Shown: positions 43,841 to 53,290, counted from the first letter of the stretch. The stretch is DNA of 64,000 nt from Microbacterium natoriense (GCF_030816295.1 NZ_JAUSXV010000001.1:372001-436000); one strand, 5' to 3'. Program-made: numbers and translations. The notes: generated by a model from the sequence alone, not told the origin.

Positions 43841-44050
43841 CTTTTGCCAAGTATCGCGTGACGCCTGGACACGCGCCACCAAGACCGATTCGCGATGAGG
43901 AGTCCCGTGCTCTCGAACTGGGTGGTCGAAAGCACGGGACTCCGGGAAGAGCAGCGACACTCAAGGGTGTGAGGGGAGGTCACTTCCGAGTCGTCGCCGC
44001 TCCGTGCGTCACGCCAGTTGCCCGAACTTGGCGCGACGCAAGCAGGTGAG
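43841..44050. repeat. 210-bp element, copy 1 (3' of surface-protein gene 1)
   Basis: Aligns without large gaps to 49101-49310. It contains a 16-pair stem (GAGTCCCGTGCT.TCGA at 43899-43915 against 43926-43942) with one mismatch. It occupies most of the 321-bp gene-free space between the kinase start and the surface-protein stop. It is open in one plus-strand frame across its length (43804-44049) but I see no ribosome binding site or family, so I do not call a gene. Confidence 0.8.
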
Positions 44051-44063
44051 GTTCAGCGTCCTC

Positions 44064-44102
44064 TGTGGGGCTCGACAGGCACAGTTGCGCGCGAACCCCA
44101 CA
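44064..44102 (-). terminator. Terminator hairpin of surface-protein gene 1
   Basis: TGTGGGG and CCCCACA form the base of a hairpin that starts seven bases past the stop codon (minus strand). The loop is long and has inner pairing (CTCG with CGCG region). Confidence 0.55.
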
Positions 44103-44108
44103 CGAGGG

Positions 44109-47100
44109 TCAGGAGAGCACTCGCTGACGCCGACGGATCATCGCGAGTCCTCCGAGGAGCAAGATGGCGGCGATCCCGACTGCGGCTCCTGCGCCCGCGA
44201 ATCCGGTGATCGCAAGACCGTCTGCCGTGACTTCCACGGCGGCGGTGTCCTCCTGCTCTCCGATATCCGTGCCGAACTCGTCCGTTGCGGAGACACGGAC
44301 CGTGTTCACGTACCCCTCCCGGACGTTCGTCTGCTCGACGATGATCACAGTACTTTCGCCGGGAAGGATCTGCGCCACTGCCGGAATCTCGCCTACTGTC
44401 GGATCGGAGACGTTGACGTCCGTGAGCGTCGTGTTTCCGGTGTTGGTGATGGTGATCTGCCAGAAGACGTCGCCGCCCGAATCAACGACGACCTTTTCCG
44501 ACCAGGGGCCTTCCGACGAGGTTGCCACCTTCTTAGAGACCTCGAATCCGGGAACTGCCCCATAGTAGTAGGAGTCATCAGCGGCGCTGATCTCGCCCCC
44601 TGCAACGGGGTTCGCTGCTGTAACCGTCACCGTGTTGTGATACTGACCCTCGACCGAGGTTCCCGTCGCCGACAAGGTCACCGACTCCCCCGGTGCGAGG
44701 GCATCGATCGTCTTGCTGAACACGAGGTTGTCGTCGCCATCGACATCGGTGACCACGATCTCGCTCAACGGAAGAGTTCCGGTGTTCGTGACCACGTAGG
44801 TCCAGGTCGCGTCAGTCCCCGGGGTGAGAACAAGTCCAGGGGCGCTGTCCACGTCCTCGCCGTTGGTCTGCTTCACCACATCCAGCCCGACTTCGCCGGC
44901 GACGTACCACGACTCATCAGCGGCAGTGTCCGGTTGCTGCCCGAGAAGCTCGCCCGATGCGTCCACCGCCGTCGCTGTGACGGTCGCGGTGTTGTGATAT
45001 TGCCCGGGAACGGCCACGCCCTGAGCCGTAAACGTCCGCACTTCTCCGGGAAGAAGAGCTCCTGCCACAGTCGTCGTGGGAGTCAGCGATCCGGTGGAGC
45101 CGTCACCCGCCTGGAAGGAGTCAGCGACCGTGATGGCATCCAGTGGAGTGTCGCCGGTGTTCGTGACTTCGTAGGTCCACGTTACGGCCGACCCTGAGGC
45201 CACTGTGGCACCAGGGGCGGTGTCGTAGTAAACGCCGTTGGTCTTCTTGACGACGGTGAAGTCCGGGTGCCCCTCGACGGTGATGCGCGCGGGGTTGGAC
45301 TCGAAACTCCGATCGACCGCGTTATAGATGCCAGTCGCCGTGACGTTGTTCGTTGCGGCATCAGCGTATGCGAGTCCAGCGGGCACGGTCGAGGGAACAA
45401 CGAGGGTGAAATCCTCTCCTGTCGCCAGTGACGGAACGGACAGCCGGAACGAGGTGGCGCCCGTGGGGTCTGCGGACCACGTGCCGTTGTCCGCAGCTGT
45501 GGCATTCGCGGAGTACTCGACGGTCGATCCCGCAGGAGCTCCCGCTATGGCTGCGGCAATAGCGACGTCGAAAGCGCTTCCTCGCCCGTCGTTCACGAAG
45601 GGCAGTCGATCAAAGACCACCAAGTCCGTGACCGGGTTGGGAAGCACATTCGAAACGTAGACCTGCCACTCGGCCGTCCCCGGAGACGCGACCACGGCGT
45701 CGACGGCCCAGGCATCGCCCGCATCAGCGCGGGTGAGCTTTCCGATCAACAGCCCGCCAGCGGTGATGACCTCGCTGCTGTCGTTCCACACAGCGATCCT
45801 CGTCCGGTTCGCATCGAAGTCGTAGCTGTCGTTGCCGAAGAACGCGTAGTACCAGTCCATGGGAACGCTCGCGAAGCGCGGGTCATCGGTGTAGGCGAAA
45901 GACTGAACCGGTGCCGTCGTGTTGGCCGGGTCGTACGCCTGAGCGACAACCGTCACCGGCACGTTGTAGTCGAACCCAGTCGGGCTCGGCTTCGTTCCGC
46001 TCGGCTCCCCCAACGGACGCATGGACGGCAACTCGTCAAAGCTGAAGACCACCACCTGGTGCGCGACACCGGCAGCATCGGTCACCGTCTCCGTTGTGAC
46101 CGTGAGTCCGTTTCCGACCGTGGGAACGGGGATGTCCGTCCCATAGACGGTGGTTGCCACGGGCGTTGCGCCGACCGTGGTGTCATAGAACACTCCCTCC
46201 GGCAGGACGACCCTCATCACTCCGTCCGTGTAGTCGTGCGTGGGATTCATGTTCTGGATTCTGGCCGTGTAGACGGCAGTCCCCCCGACAGGAAGCGTGG
46301 CGGGAGCATCCACGGTCGTGACGATCGCCACCCTGTCGACGAATGTCGTCGACGCCGTGTCCGTCGCGCCGGGGAGGGCCGCACCGCCGATAAGGCTGCC
46401 GTCGACGCTCGCCGTGTTCACGAGTGGCGTCGACGACGTCGACCCGTCGACGTATGACGCGAACAGAGGAATATAGCCGGGTGTCACGGTGACCTCCGAG
46501 CCCGAAGGGATCGCGGCGTCGGAGCCACCTGGAGACAGCACGATCCGCCAGCCGTTCAGCTGCACGCCTTCGGGGAGGTTGATCGTCGCGTCTGCCGAGA
46601 AGCCTGTCGAGTTCTCATACCCGACGGATCCAGTCGTCTGAACCAGCACCTCGAGCAATGCGGAGCTCGTGAAGGAACCCGGCATCGTCTGCCACGACGA
46701 ATCAGCCGTCGTGGTGTATTGCAGCTGGACCGGGACTGATGCTGCGCGCAGGGTCGCGTTGTAGTCGAGGACCAGCCGATAGATGTCAAGGTGCTCGAAG
46801 TACTCGACGTTCCCGCCGGTAGATCCATCCGTGACGACCATCGTGTCCAGGAGGTCGGAGTCAAGACTGTTCAGGTAGGACGCCTTGACCCGGTAACCGC
46901 GGAGGAAGTATCCGTCCCCTGCCGTCTCCGTCTCGGCTCCGGCGGTGTTCGCGGTCTTGCTCACGAACACGCCCTTGGTCGAGCCACCGATCATGGCGGG
47001 GCCCTGAGCACTGGACGGCGCGATGTCGTGCCAGTTGCCGCTGTAGTCACGAACCGAGGACTGCACCGTGTTCACCGGTGGGCGGCTCCCATCGGGGAAG

Positions 47101-47969
47101 ACTGCCGCTGGGTAGTGGACGGTGATCCACACATCCACACCAGTGCCGCTCAGGTAGCCGGCCGTCGGACCGTAGGCTGCCTGATCTCTCGTCCAGGTAG
47201 CCGTCTGCCCGGTTGCCGAGCTTCCGCTGATCACCCAGGTGCCAAGACCGGTTGAGGTGCCGGTCACGACCGCACCTGCCGGCAGCTGGTCGACGAATCG
47301 CTGTCCCCACGTCGTAAACGTCTCAGTCGTGCTCGGCGCCCAATCCGGCGTCGACATGTTGAAGTAGTACGTCACGTCACGGTTGTTGCTGCCAGTGACC
47401 GTGGACTGAGTCTTTCCCGAGCTGTACGTGAAGTTTCCGGTGACAGCCGTGGTGGCCGAGTCGGCAGGAACTGCACCTCCCTCGCTTGGCGATCCCGAGA
47501 TGGTGGTGTCATACACGGTGTTGGCGTCTTTGACGGTGTTGCCCACCTGATTCACGCCGAAGACGAACGACGTCAGCGGCTCCGTGAGATCTTTGAGGGT
47601 GAAGACCACCGTCCGCGTCGCGGGATCCCATGCCGCGGATGCGACCGGCGAATCCCCACCGGTCGGAACACCGGAGAACTCCAGCCCGACCGGCAACTGT
47701 GCAGTGAGCACTGTTCCGGTCGATGGCCCTGATGCCGTGTCAGCAGCGACCGTCACCGTATACGTGAAGGCATCGTAGATCGGCACTGTCGACGTCGACG
47801 TGATCTCCACCGTGTAGTCCGCCGTCGCCGCGGAAGCCGGAGCGGCAATCCCGACGGCCGAAACGAATCCGGCGAGAAGCGCCAAGATCATGCCCACGGC
47901 AAGGCTGCTCACCCCACGCATACCGGGCGCGCCTAACCGATGCGTGCCAGTCATCCCCAGTTTTCTCAT
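44109..47969 (-). CDS. Large LAITG-anchored surface protein with DUF11-like repeats
   Basis: 1286 residues. Signal peptide (MILALLAGFVSAVGIAAPASA), then long beta-rich regions with isopeptide/adhesin-like composition (Thr, Val, Ser, Asp rich), and three DUF11-like repeats from about residue 900: the starts DFTVVKKTNGVYYDTAPG, LDVVKQTNGEDVDSAPG and FEVSKKVATSSEGPWSE each lead to a conserved VTNTGxTPL-type strand. C-terminus: LAITG at about 1252, a membrane helix and RRRQR. LAxTG is a class E sortase signal, so it should be linked to the cell wall. Start ATG 47969 after GGGGGC. Confidence 0.93.
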   Translation of the reverse strand: MRKLGMTGTHRLGAPGMRGVSSLAVGMILALLAGFVSAVGIAAPASAATADYTVEITSTSTVPIYDAFTYTVTVAADTASGPSTGTVLTAQLPVGLEFSGVPTGGDSPVASAAWDPATRTVVFTLKDLTEPLTSFVFGVNQVGNTVKDANTVYDTTISGSPSEGGAVPADSATTAVTGNFTYSSGKTQSTVTGSNNRDVTYYFNMSTPDWAPSTTETFTTWGQRFVDQLPAGAVVTGTSTGLGTWVISGSSATGQTATWTRDQAAYGPTAGYLSGTGVDVWITVHYPAAVFPDGSRPPVNTVQSSVRDYSGNWHDIAPSSAQGPAMIGGSTKGVFVSKTANTAGAETETAGDGYFLRGYRVKASYLNSLDSDLLDTMVVTDGSTGGNVEYFEHLDIYRLVLDYNATLRAASVPVQLQYTTTADSSWQTMPGSFTSSALLEVLVQTTGSVGYENSTGFSADATINLPEGVQLNGWRIVLSPGGSDAAIPSGSEVTVTPGYIPLFASYVDGSTSSTPLVNTASVDGSLIGGAALPGATDTASTTFVDRVAIVTTVDAPATLPVGGTAVYTARIQNMNPTHDYTDGVMRVVLPEGVFYDTTVGATPVATTVYGTDIPVPTVGNGLTVTTETVTDAAGVAHQVVVFSFDELPSMRPLGEPSGTKPSPTGFDYNVPVTVVAQAYDPANTTAPVQSFAYTDDPRFASVPMDWYYAFFGNDSYDFDANRTRIAVWNDSSEVITAGGLLIGKLTRADAGDAWAVDAVVASPGTAEWQVYVSNVLPNPVTDLVVFDRLPFVNDGRGSAFDVAIAAAIAGAPAGSTVEYSANATAADNGTWSADPTGATSFRLSVPSLATGEDFTLVVPSTVPAGLAYADAATNNVTATGIYNAVDRSFESNPARITVEGHPDFTVVKKTNGVYYDTAPGATVASGSAVTWTYEVTNTGDTPLDAITVADSFQAGDGSTGSLTPTTTVAGALLPGEVRTFTAQGVAVPGQYHNTATVTATAVDASGELLGQQPDTAADESWYVAGEVGLDVVKQTNGEDVDSAPGLVLTPGTDATWTYVVTNTGTLPLSEIVVTDVDGDDNLVFSKTIDALAPGESVTLSATGTSVEGQYHNTVTVTAANPVAGGEISAADDSYYYGAVPGFEVSKKVATSSEGPWSEKVVVDSGGDVFWQITITNTGNTTLTDVNVSDPTVGEIPAVAQILPGESTVIIVEQTNVREGYVNTVRVSATDEFGTDIGEQEDTAAVEVTADGLAITGFAGAGAAVGIAAILLLGGLAMIRRRQRVLS

Positions 47970-48063
47970 GCTGCCCCCACGTTGAAATCTCCCGGCGCAA
48001 ACCGCCACTTCGAGCCTGGAACGAAACAAGACGAACAGGTAGTGCGCCAAGTCATCGATGTTC

Positions 48064-48081
48064 ATGTGATTTGAGTCACAT
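48064..48081. promoter_or_regulatory. Crp/GlxR-type binding site upstream of surface-protein gene 1
   Basis: ATGTGA, six bases, TCACAT: a perfect match to the cAMP-receptor consensus TGTGA-N6-TCACA with one extra pair on each side. It stands 95-112 bases before the start codon of the surface-protein gene. The rest of the 407-bp region 47970-48376 is promoter-like sequence for the two divergent genes. Confidence 0.7.
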
Positions 48082-48376
48082 AGCCGGCCGCTACCGACGA
48101 CACGGTCGACCGGAAGATAGCGGTGAGTGGCTCGACGCCGATCGTGATCGGGTGGATCCGGATACGGGGAATGGGCTACCCGAAGTAACGACTTCATCTC
48201 GCCGCTTAATGCGTGGCGCTGAAACCACTCTCATCCAGTGAGGCCCTGACCTTTACCCGACGCTCACACCGAAGTGGCACGTCGACTCGACGAAGTCTTC
48301 GACGTCTGCCCACCGGGCCAGCACATTCGACAGCCCCCTTGGATTGCTCCGAGGCACACCATCAAGGAGACATCCA

Positions 48377-49048
48377 GTGGAGAACTGCACACCCATGCTC
48401 GCCGAAACCGGCGCTGATGGCCGCGTCCTGATCTTGGTAGGGGTGATCACCCTCCTTGCTGGTCTCGCAGCCATTCTCCTCGCACGCCGCTCGAAGCATG
48501 CCGGTCTGCTCGCATCCGGACTCGTTCTCGCGATTGTCACCGCTACAGCTCTCATCACGCCGACGGTTGCGTCCGCGTCCGCGGAATGCGACCCTTCGAC
48601 GGTCAGCATGCCCTCGCCGACCGCCTCAGCACCGGTCACTCCCGATGCTCCTACCGAGGCCCCCGTCCCGACTGACCCACCAGCCCCCGTCACCCCGGTA
48701 TGTCCGGCAGCTGGTGAGCTCACCTCGCTCCCCGCTGGCCAGTTCATCGCTTGGGCTCCGATCACCGTCGAAGACCCGACAGATGTCCCGGGCGACTCCC
48801 CGTGGGAATGGGCGAAGGTCTACGAGGGTGGGATCAGCGGGTACACCTGGTACGTCACCTCCGACTCCGGAACGCGCTCAGAAGACTGCGGCGGAATGCC
48901 GCTGACAAACGGCGAATGCACGCCGTACCCCGCGGAGGTCCACTTCAACAACGTCGTCTGGCAACCCATTGATGAGACGACGACCGAATGGATGGTCTGG
49001 GGCAGCGGATACTCCGATGGCTGCAGAGGATCATCCGGAGTCGCCTGA
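48377..49048 (+). CDS. Secreted/membrane protein with N-terminal LAETG sorting-signal-like segment
   Basis: 223 residues. Residues 8-12 are LAETG, followed by a hydrophobic helix (VLILVGVITLLAGLAAILL) and ARRSK: the full layout of a C-terminal sortase signal, but at the N-terminus. A second helix and a signal-like ASASA end at about residue 67, then a Pro/Thr/Ser linker and an outer domain with six or seven cysteines and many Trp. GTG start with AAGGAG upstream. It lies between two LAITG surface genes. I do not recognise the outer domain. Confidence 0.82.
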   Translation: MENCTPMLAETGADGRVLILVGVITLLAGLAAILLARRSKHAGLLASGLVLAIVTATALITPTVASASAECDPSTVSMPSPTASAPVTPDAPTEAPVPTDPPAPVTPVCPAAGELTSLPAGQFIAWAPITVEDPTDVPGDSPWEWAKVYEGGISGYTWYVTSDSGTRSEDCGGMPLTNGECTPYPAEVHFNNVVWQPIDETTTEWMVWGSGYSDGCRGSSGVA

Positions 49049-49100
49049 CAAGCCGCCCACAGACCGACGCCACCAGCGGAACCCACGCTTGTCAACGGAC

Positions 49101-49310
49101 CTGTTGCCAAGCCACGTCCAGGGACACCCCGGTCCCGCACGGCCGACGCGCGATGAGGAGTCCCATGCTCTCGGACCGGATGGTCGAGAGCATGGGACTC
49201 CGGGGAGAGCGGCGCAACTCAAGGTCGTGAGGGGAGGTCACGTCCGAATTGTCGCCGCTACGTGCATCGCGTCAGTCGACCCCAGCCTGGCGCGATGCAA
49301 GCATATGAGC
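49101..49310. repeat. 210-bp element, copy 2 (3' of surface-protein gene 2)
   Basis: Aligns to 43841-44050. The stem (49159-49174 against 49185-49200) is fully paired here over 16 positions; where copy 1 has a G-C pair copy 2 has A-T, and where copy 1 has a mismatch copy 2 has C-G. It fills most of the 317-bp gene-free space between the LAETG protein and the second surface gene. Like copy 1 it is open in one plus-strand frame, with recognisably similar peptides. Confidence 0.8.
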
Positions 49311-49328
49311 GGGCTCTGGTGATCGCGA

Positions 49329-49362
49329 GTGCGGGACGGAGGCAACGCGCCCCGTCCCGCAC
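49329..49362 (-). terminator. Terminator hairpin of surface-protein gene 2
   Basis: GTGCGGGACGG and CCGTCCCGCAC are perfect 11-base inverted arms with a 12-base loop, three bases past the stop codon of the minus-strand surface gene. Confidence 0.8.
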
Positions 49363-49365
49363 TTC

Positions 49366-52300
49366 TCACCTCGACGTTCGGCGGCGGACGTAAAGTACGC
49401 CTCCGACGACCAGCAGTATGAGCCCTGCGAAGACGACCCACCCGGTCACCGTTCCACCCGTGATGGCGAGACCTGTGACGACGGGAGGCGTCGGTGTCGG
49501 GGTGGGTGTCGCAGGCGGCGCGGGGGGAACGACTATTCCTGCGTCGAGGTCCAGCCGTTCCGCCCCCGCACCGACCGTGATCGATTCCGACTGCCCGGTC
49601 ACCTGATCGGCATCCGAGTCGAAGAGGATGTCACCATCGACGCCGTTCAGCGGGACCGTGAAGGCCCACCCGGTCTGCAACGCGGCGGGATCGAAGGTCA
49701 CGGTGTACTCTCCCGCGCGCAGCGACTCGAAGAGGTATCGGCCGTCGGCGTCGGTCGTGGTCGACAGGGACACCACGTTGCCGAGATCATCCGTGCCGGT
49801 GAGCGCCACCGGGTAGCCGGCGACCGGCAGTTCACCGTCGTCCTGGACCCCGTCGGCGTCGGCGTCGAACCAGACGAAGTCGCCGATCGTGGATCCGCTG
49901 ACGGTCTCCGGCTGCAGGATAGGACCGACGTTGAAGACGAGTCCGTTCGCCGAGGCTTCGACGGCGTTGACGAACACGTCGCCTGCTTCATCTCCCGTCG
50001 CGACCATCGTCACCTTCGCCTGCACCACATCACCGTTCAGGAACGGGCCGGGGCGAAGGAAACGCAGACCCGTCACGGTTCCGGCATCGGTCGGGCAGTC
50101 ACCCGTTCCGATGACGACGTTCCCACCGGATGGCGCATCGCACCAGGCGATGCCATCCGCACCATTGGAGGCGTCATCCGGGTTGCTGATGACATCGGCA
50201 TCGCTCGTGTACAGCACGGTGACGCCGGTCCCCGCAGTGACTTCGACGCTCTCGAACACCATGGTCCCCGAGAAGTCGGACCCCTGCTCACCGGTGGTCA
50301 CCGGGAGTGTGTCGATGACGTCGACGTCGCTCACGGCCGTGGGGGCGTTGAAGTTCGCGAGGTCGATCTGCCACACGTTCTTCTCCGTCGCGGCGTTCCC
50401 ATCGGGGTTCACCTGCACCACAGGGGTGAGCGGCGTCTTCTCCAGGCGTACACCGGCGGCCTGTTGAATGGCCACCTGGGCGGCGTCCGTCCGATCTTCG
50501 ATCGGGGTCGGATCTGCCGGGTCGGTCTGCACCGTCACGGTGTTCGTGTACGTGCCGGGAGCGGCGACAGAGGAGATGCGCGTCTCGACGGTCACGGGCG
50601 GGATGTCGGTGTTCGGCACGTAGTCGCCGATGTCGAATCGCAGGTAGGTTCCCGAGTCGCACGTGATGCTCGCGCCCGCAGGAGCCGGGGCGGGCTGCGC
50701 GACCGTCGGAGTGACGGATGCGTTCTGGAACAGCACGCCCGCAGGGAGGCAGTCCTCGAGCACTACCGGCTGCGCGAGGCTCGCCACGGTCGCCGCCGTT
50801 GACAGCTTCGGAGCGAGTTCCCACGTCACGGTGTCTCCGCCGGTCGCATTGGTGAGCTCCGTGCGCTCACCGTTCACCAGCACCGACTTCTGCACGCGCA
50901 CATACGCCGGCGCGTAGATGAGCCGGTCACCGGGTGCGCCCGTGTGTGCGGCGGGGTCGTACTTCGACAGGAGCGTGGGGTTCATGGCCAGAAGCTCCGC
51001 AGCGGTGTACTCCTGACCGAACTTCATCGTCACGCCGGCCCAGTTGGGCATGATCGCACCGGCGTCCTGGCCTGGTACGACCCGCAAGGCGATCGAGAAG
51101 TAGTTGGTCATCGCCGACAACGCGGTGGCTTCAGGCTCTTCAATGGTCGTCCAGATGCGCACCTGGTTCACAGCGGTGTAGATGCCCTCTGCGGCCAGCG
51201 CCGAGTCGTTGCCCGGAACGAGAGCGGGGTCGTCGTACCAGGTCCCCGCGCGGCAGCCGGTGTCGTCCGCCCCCGGATCAGCCACGTTCGAATACTGGAT
51301 CGTGTAGTCAGGGTCAGGAGCACCGTAAGATCCGCTCAACCACACGGCTTCGCCGTCGGACGGGAACGTCTGCGCATAGGTACCCCAGGTGCCGTAGTCG
51401 CCGTCGTGCAGCTGCAGCTTGGTGTTGTCCCACACATCGCAGGCCAGCGCGGAACCCGGCTGGCTGTTCGCCAGGGTTGCCCCTCTCACCGTGAGCAGGG
51501 AGATCACGTCCTGCCCGGCAGAGGCGAGGATCGTTCCGCTCTTGACCTGCTGCCCGCCAGGAGGACCTTCTGCGACGCCGTTGCTCGGGATATAGACGCC
51601 TGCTGGGGTGTTCCCTTCGGCACCGCCGACACCGGCGAAGTACTTGTCGAATCCGCCTGGCTGGTTCACGATCATCGTGAAGTCGCGATAGCTGTTCCAC
51701 GGCTCATCGGCGGCGGTCGGCTGCGGGGTGCCGTCGAGCGCCGTGCCCTGCAGTGCGCTGTACTCGTTGTGCGCGCTGAGCGTCGTCGTTGTTCCGACCG
51801 TCGTTCCGAACGTCGTAACAGCGGCGTTCGGAACCTCGATAGAGACCGTCGCCGCGACAGCGTATGCGCGGCCGTCGGGAATGGCCAGGCCTTCGGGCCG
51901 CCACACCTCTGACGGATAAGTGTAGAGCGACCAGTCCGTGCCCGTGACGGTGACCGTAGCGTCATCGCCAGGGGCGGGCTGGGCGCAGGCGATCGTTCCG
52001 GTGTTGCGTACCGCGTTGTCTTCCGTTGCGCCGCCATAGGTCAACCTCGGCAACGGGTTCATGTAGAAGTTTGCGGCAGAACAGGTCGCGAGGCGCGGGG
52101 CGTAGAGCGCATCTGCCTGCGCTCCGGCGTCCACCCAGGTCTGCGAGCCGGTCACGGCGGTGCCGTAGAACGAATCGGGGTTGAGGAGGTCTGTGAATGA
52201 GACCGGGCCGGTGAGCGGGGTCGTGCCCTTGCCGCCGTTTTCTGCCGAGATCAGCACTGAGAACACGCGAAGGTGGCAGGTGCCGGGCATCGTGGTGCAG

Positions 52301-52989
52301 GCACGAACCTCGGAGTAGACGAGCCCCGAGTTCTCCTGCACGTTGACGCCGTTCTTGCTGAGGTCCCACTTCGGGGCTGCCGATACAGTCATCGACACGT
52401 CGTCGGTGGACGAGACGGGCGTCGGGACCGCCTCGGTCGATACGGATGCCACGGCGGTCGGAAGCACCGTCCCGTTCGGCACCTCGATGCGCTGGAACGC
52501 CGGCAACTGCAGAAACTGCGTGGAGTTCGCCGGCAGGTCGCCGATCGCACAGGTCAACGTCTGCTGCGGCAGAGTCGTCCAGCTCGTCGATGTCAACGGC
52601 ACGGTCGGCGCCGGGATCGCCGGTGTCGGCGTCGCGTCCTTCGTCGAGTCGACGGGATCATTGCACCACGCCGGTACATCGCGGAACTCCTGCCCCTGCG
52701 GCAGGGTCAGACTCACGATGGCCCCGGTTCCGGTGCCGCCGTTGGCTGCCACCTCGATCTGGTAGATCACCTGGTCGTTCGTGCGGATGATGTCGTTGTC
52801 CGGCCCCGTATCGAAGCCGTTCCCGTCTGTCGCGTCCCAGCTCGGCGTCCCCGTCTGCGCAGACAGCGAGATCTGCAGCGTCTCCCCCGCCGCCTGCGCG
52901 GCAGTGGCGGGCGCGACAAGAGAGATCACGCTTGCGGCGATGACCGCGCTCGCTGTGAGCCAGCGCGGCCTTGTCTTCTGAGTGGTCAT
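49366..52989 (-). CDS. Large LAITG-anchored surface protein with SdrD-B-like domain
   Basis: 1207 residues. Signal peptide to about residue 33 (SLVAPATAAQA). A long N-terminal adhesin-like part holds several Cys-containing loops, then isopeptide-type beta domains. Near residue 1045 is IGDFVWFDADADGVQDDGE, the calcium-binding opening of SdrD B-like domains (also called prealbumin-like), ending FESLRAGEYTVTF. A Pro/Thr linker leads to LAITG at about 1174, a membrane helix and RRRTSR. ATG 52989. Same anchor as the other surface protein but different domains. Confidence 0.93.
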   Translation of the reverse strand: MTTQKTRPRWLTASAVIAASVISLVAPATAAQAAGETLQISLSAQTGTPSWDATDGNGFDTGPDNDIIRTNDQVIYQIEVAANGGTGTGAIVSLTLPQGQEFRDVPAWCNDPVDSTKDATPTPAIPAPTVPLTSTSWTTLPQQTLTCAIGDLPANSTQFLQLPAFQRIEVPNGTVLPTAVASVSTEAVPTPVSSTDDVSMTVSAAPKWDLSKNGVNVQENSGLVYSEVRACTTMPGTCHLRVFSVLISAENGGKGTTPLTGPVSFTDLLNPDSFYGTAVTGSQTWVDAGAQADALYAPRLATCSAANFYMNPLPRLTYGGATEDNAVRNTGTIACAQPAPGDDATVTVTGTDWSLYTYPSEVWRPEGLAIPDGRAYAVAATVSIEVPNAAVTTFGTTVGTTTTLSAHNEYSALQGTALDGTPQPTAADEPWNSYRDFTMIVNQPGGFDKYFAGVGGAEGNTPAGVYIPSNGVAEGPPGGQQVKSGTILASAGQDVISLLTVRGATLANSQPGSALACDVWDNTKLQLHDGDYGTWGTYAQTFPSDGEAVWLSGSYGAPDPDYTIQYSNVADPGADDTGCRAGTWYDDPALVPGNDSALAAEGIYTAVNQVRIWTTIEEPEATALSAMTNYFSIALRVVPGQDAGAIMPNWAGVTMKFGQEYTAAELLAMNPTLLSKYDPAAHTGAPGDRLIYAPAYVRVQKSVLVNGERTELTNATGGDTVTWELAPKLSTAATVASLAQPVVLEDCLPAGVLFQNASVTPTVAQPAPAPAGASITCDSGTYLRFDIGDYVPNTDIPPVTVETRISSVAAPGTYTNTVTVQTDPADPTPIEDRTDAAQVAIQQAAGVRLEKTPLTPVVQVNPDGNAATEKNVWQIDLANFNAPTAVSDVDVIDTLPVTTGEQGSDFSGTMVFESVEVTAGTGVTVLYTSDADVISNPDDASNGADGIAWCDAPSGGNVVIGTGDCPTDAGTVTGLRFLRPGPFLNGDVVQAKVTMVATGDEAGDVFVNAVEASANGLVFNVGPILQPETVSGSTIGDFVWFDADADGVQDDGELPVAGYPVALTGTDDLGNVVSLSTTTDADGRYLFESLRAGEYTVTFDPAALQTGWAFTVPLNGVDGDILFDSDADQVTGQSESITVGAGAERLDLDAGIVVPPAPPATPTPTPTPPVVTGLAITGGTVTGWVVFAGLILLVVGGVLYVRRRTSR

Positions 52990-53225
52990 GCGGACCGTCC
53001 TCCAGTTGTCATTCGAACTTCGAAAGCGGGGCGCAGAGCTGCACGTATGTGCGCGGGCGCGGTGACTCGCCGGATAGCGAGCAACGGTCGGGACTCATTT
53101 GCATCGTTGCCGAGATGTACCCCGAGGCGCTCCCCACGCGTTCCCCATTCCGGGCCTCCACTAGACGCGAAGACCCTCCCCACTCCATCGTCGGCGCGCC
53201 GGGTGATCGACGGAACTCTCACCCA

Positions 53226-53242
53226 TCACCTCTTCGAGGTGA
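53226..53242. promoter_or_regulatory. Short hairpin in the surface-protein 2 / Tat-protein intergenic region
   Basis: TCACCTC, three bases, GAGGTGA. It lies in the 363-bp gene-free region 52990-53352 between two divergent genes, together with the inverted repeat at 53291. The rest of the region shows promoter-like sequence only. Confidence 0.35.
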
Positions 53243-53290
53243 CTTCTGTCATCTCGAAGGTCGTACGCGTGCCGACCTGGAGAAGCACTT

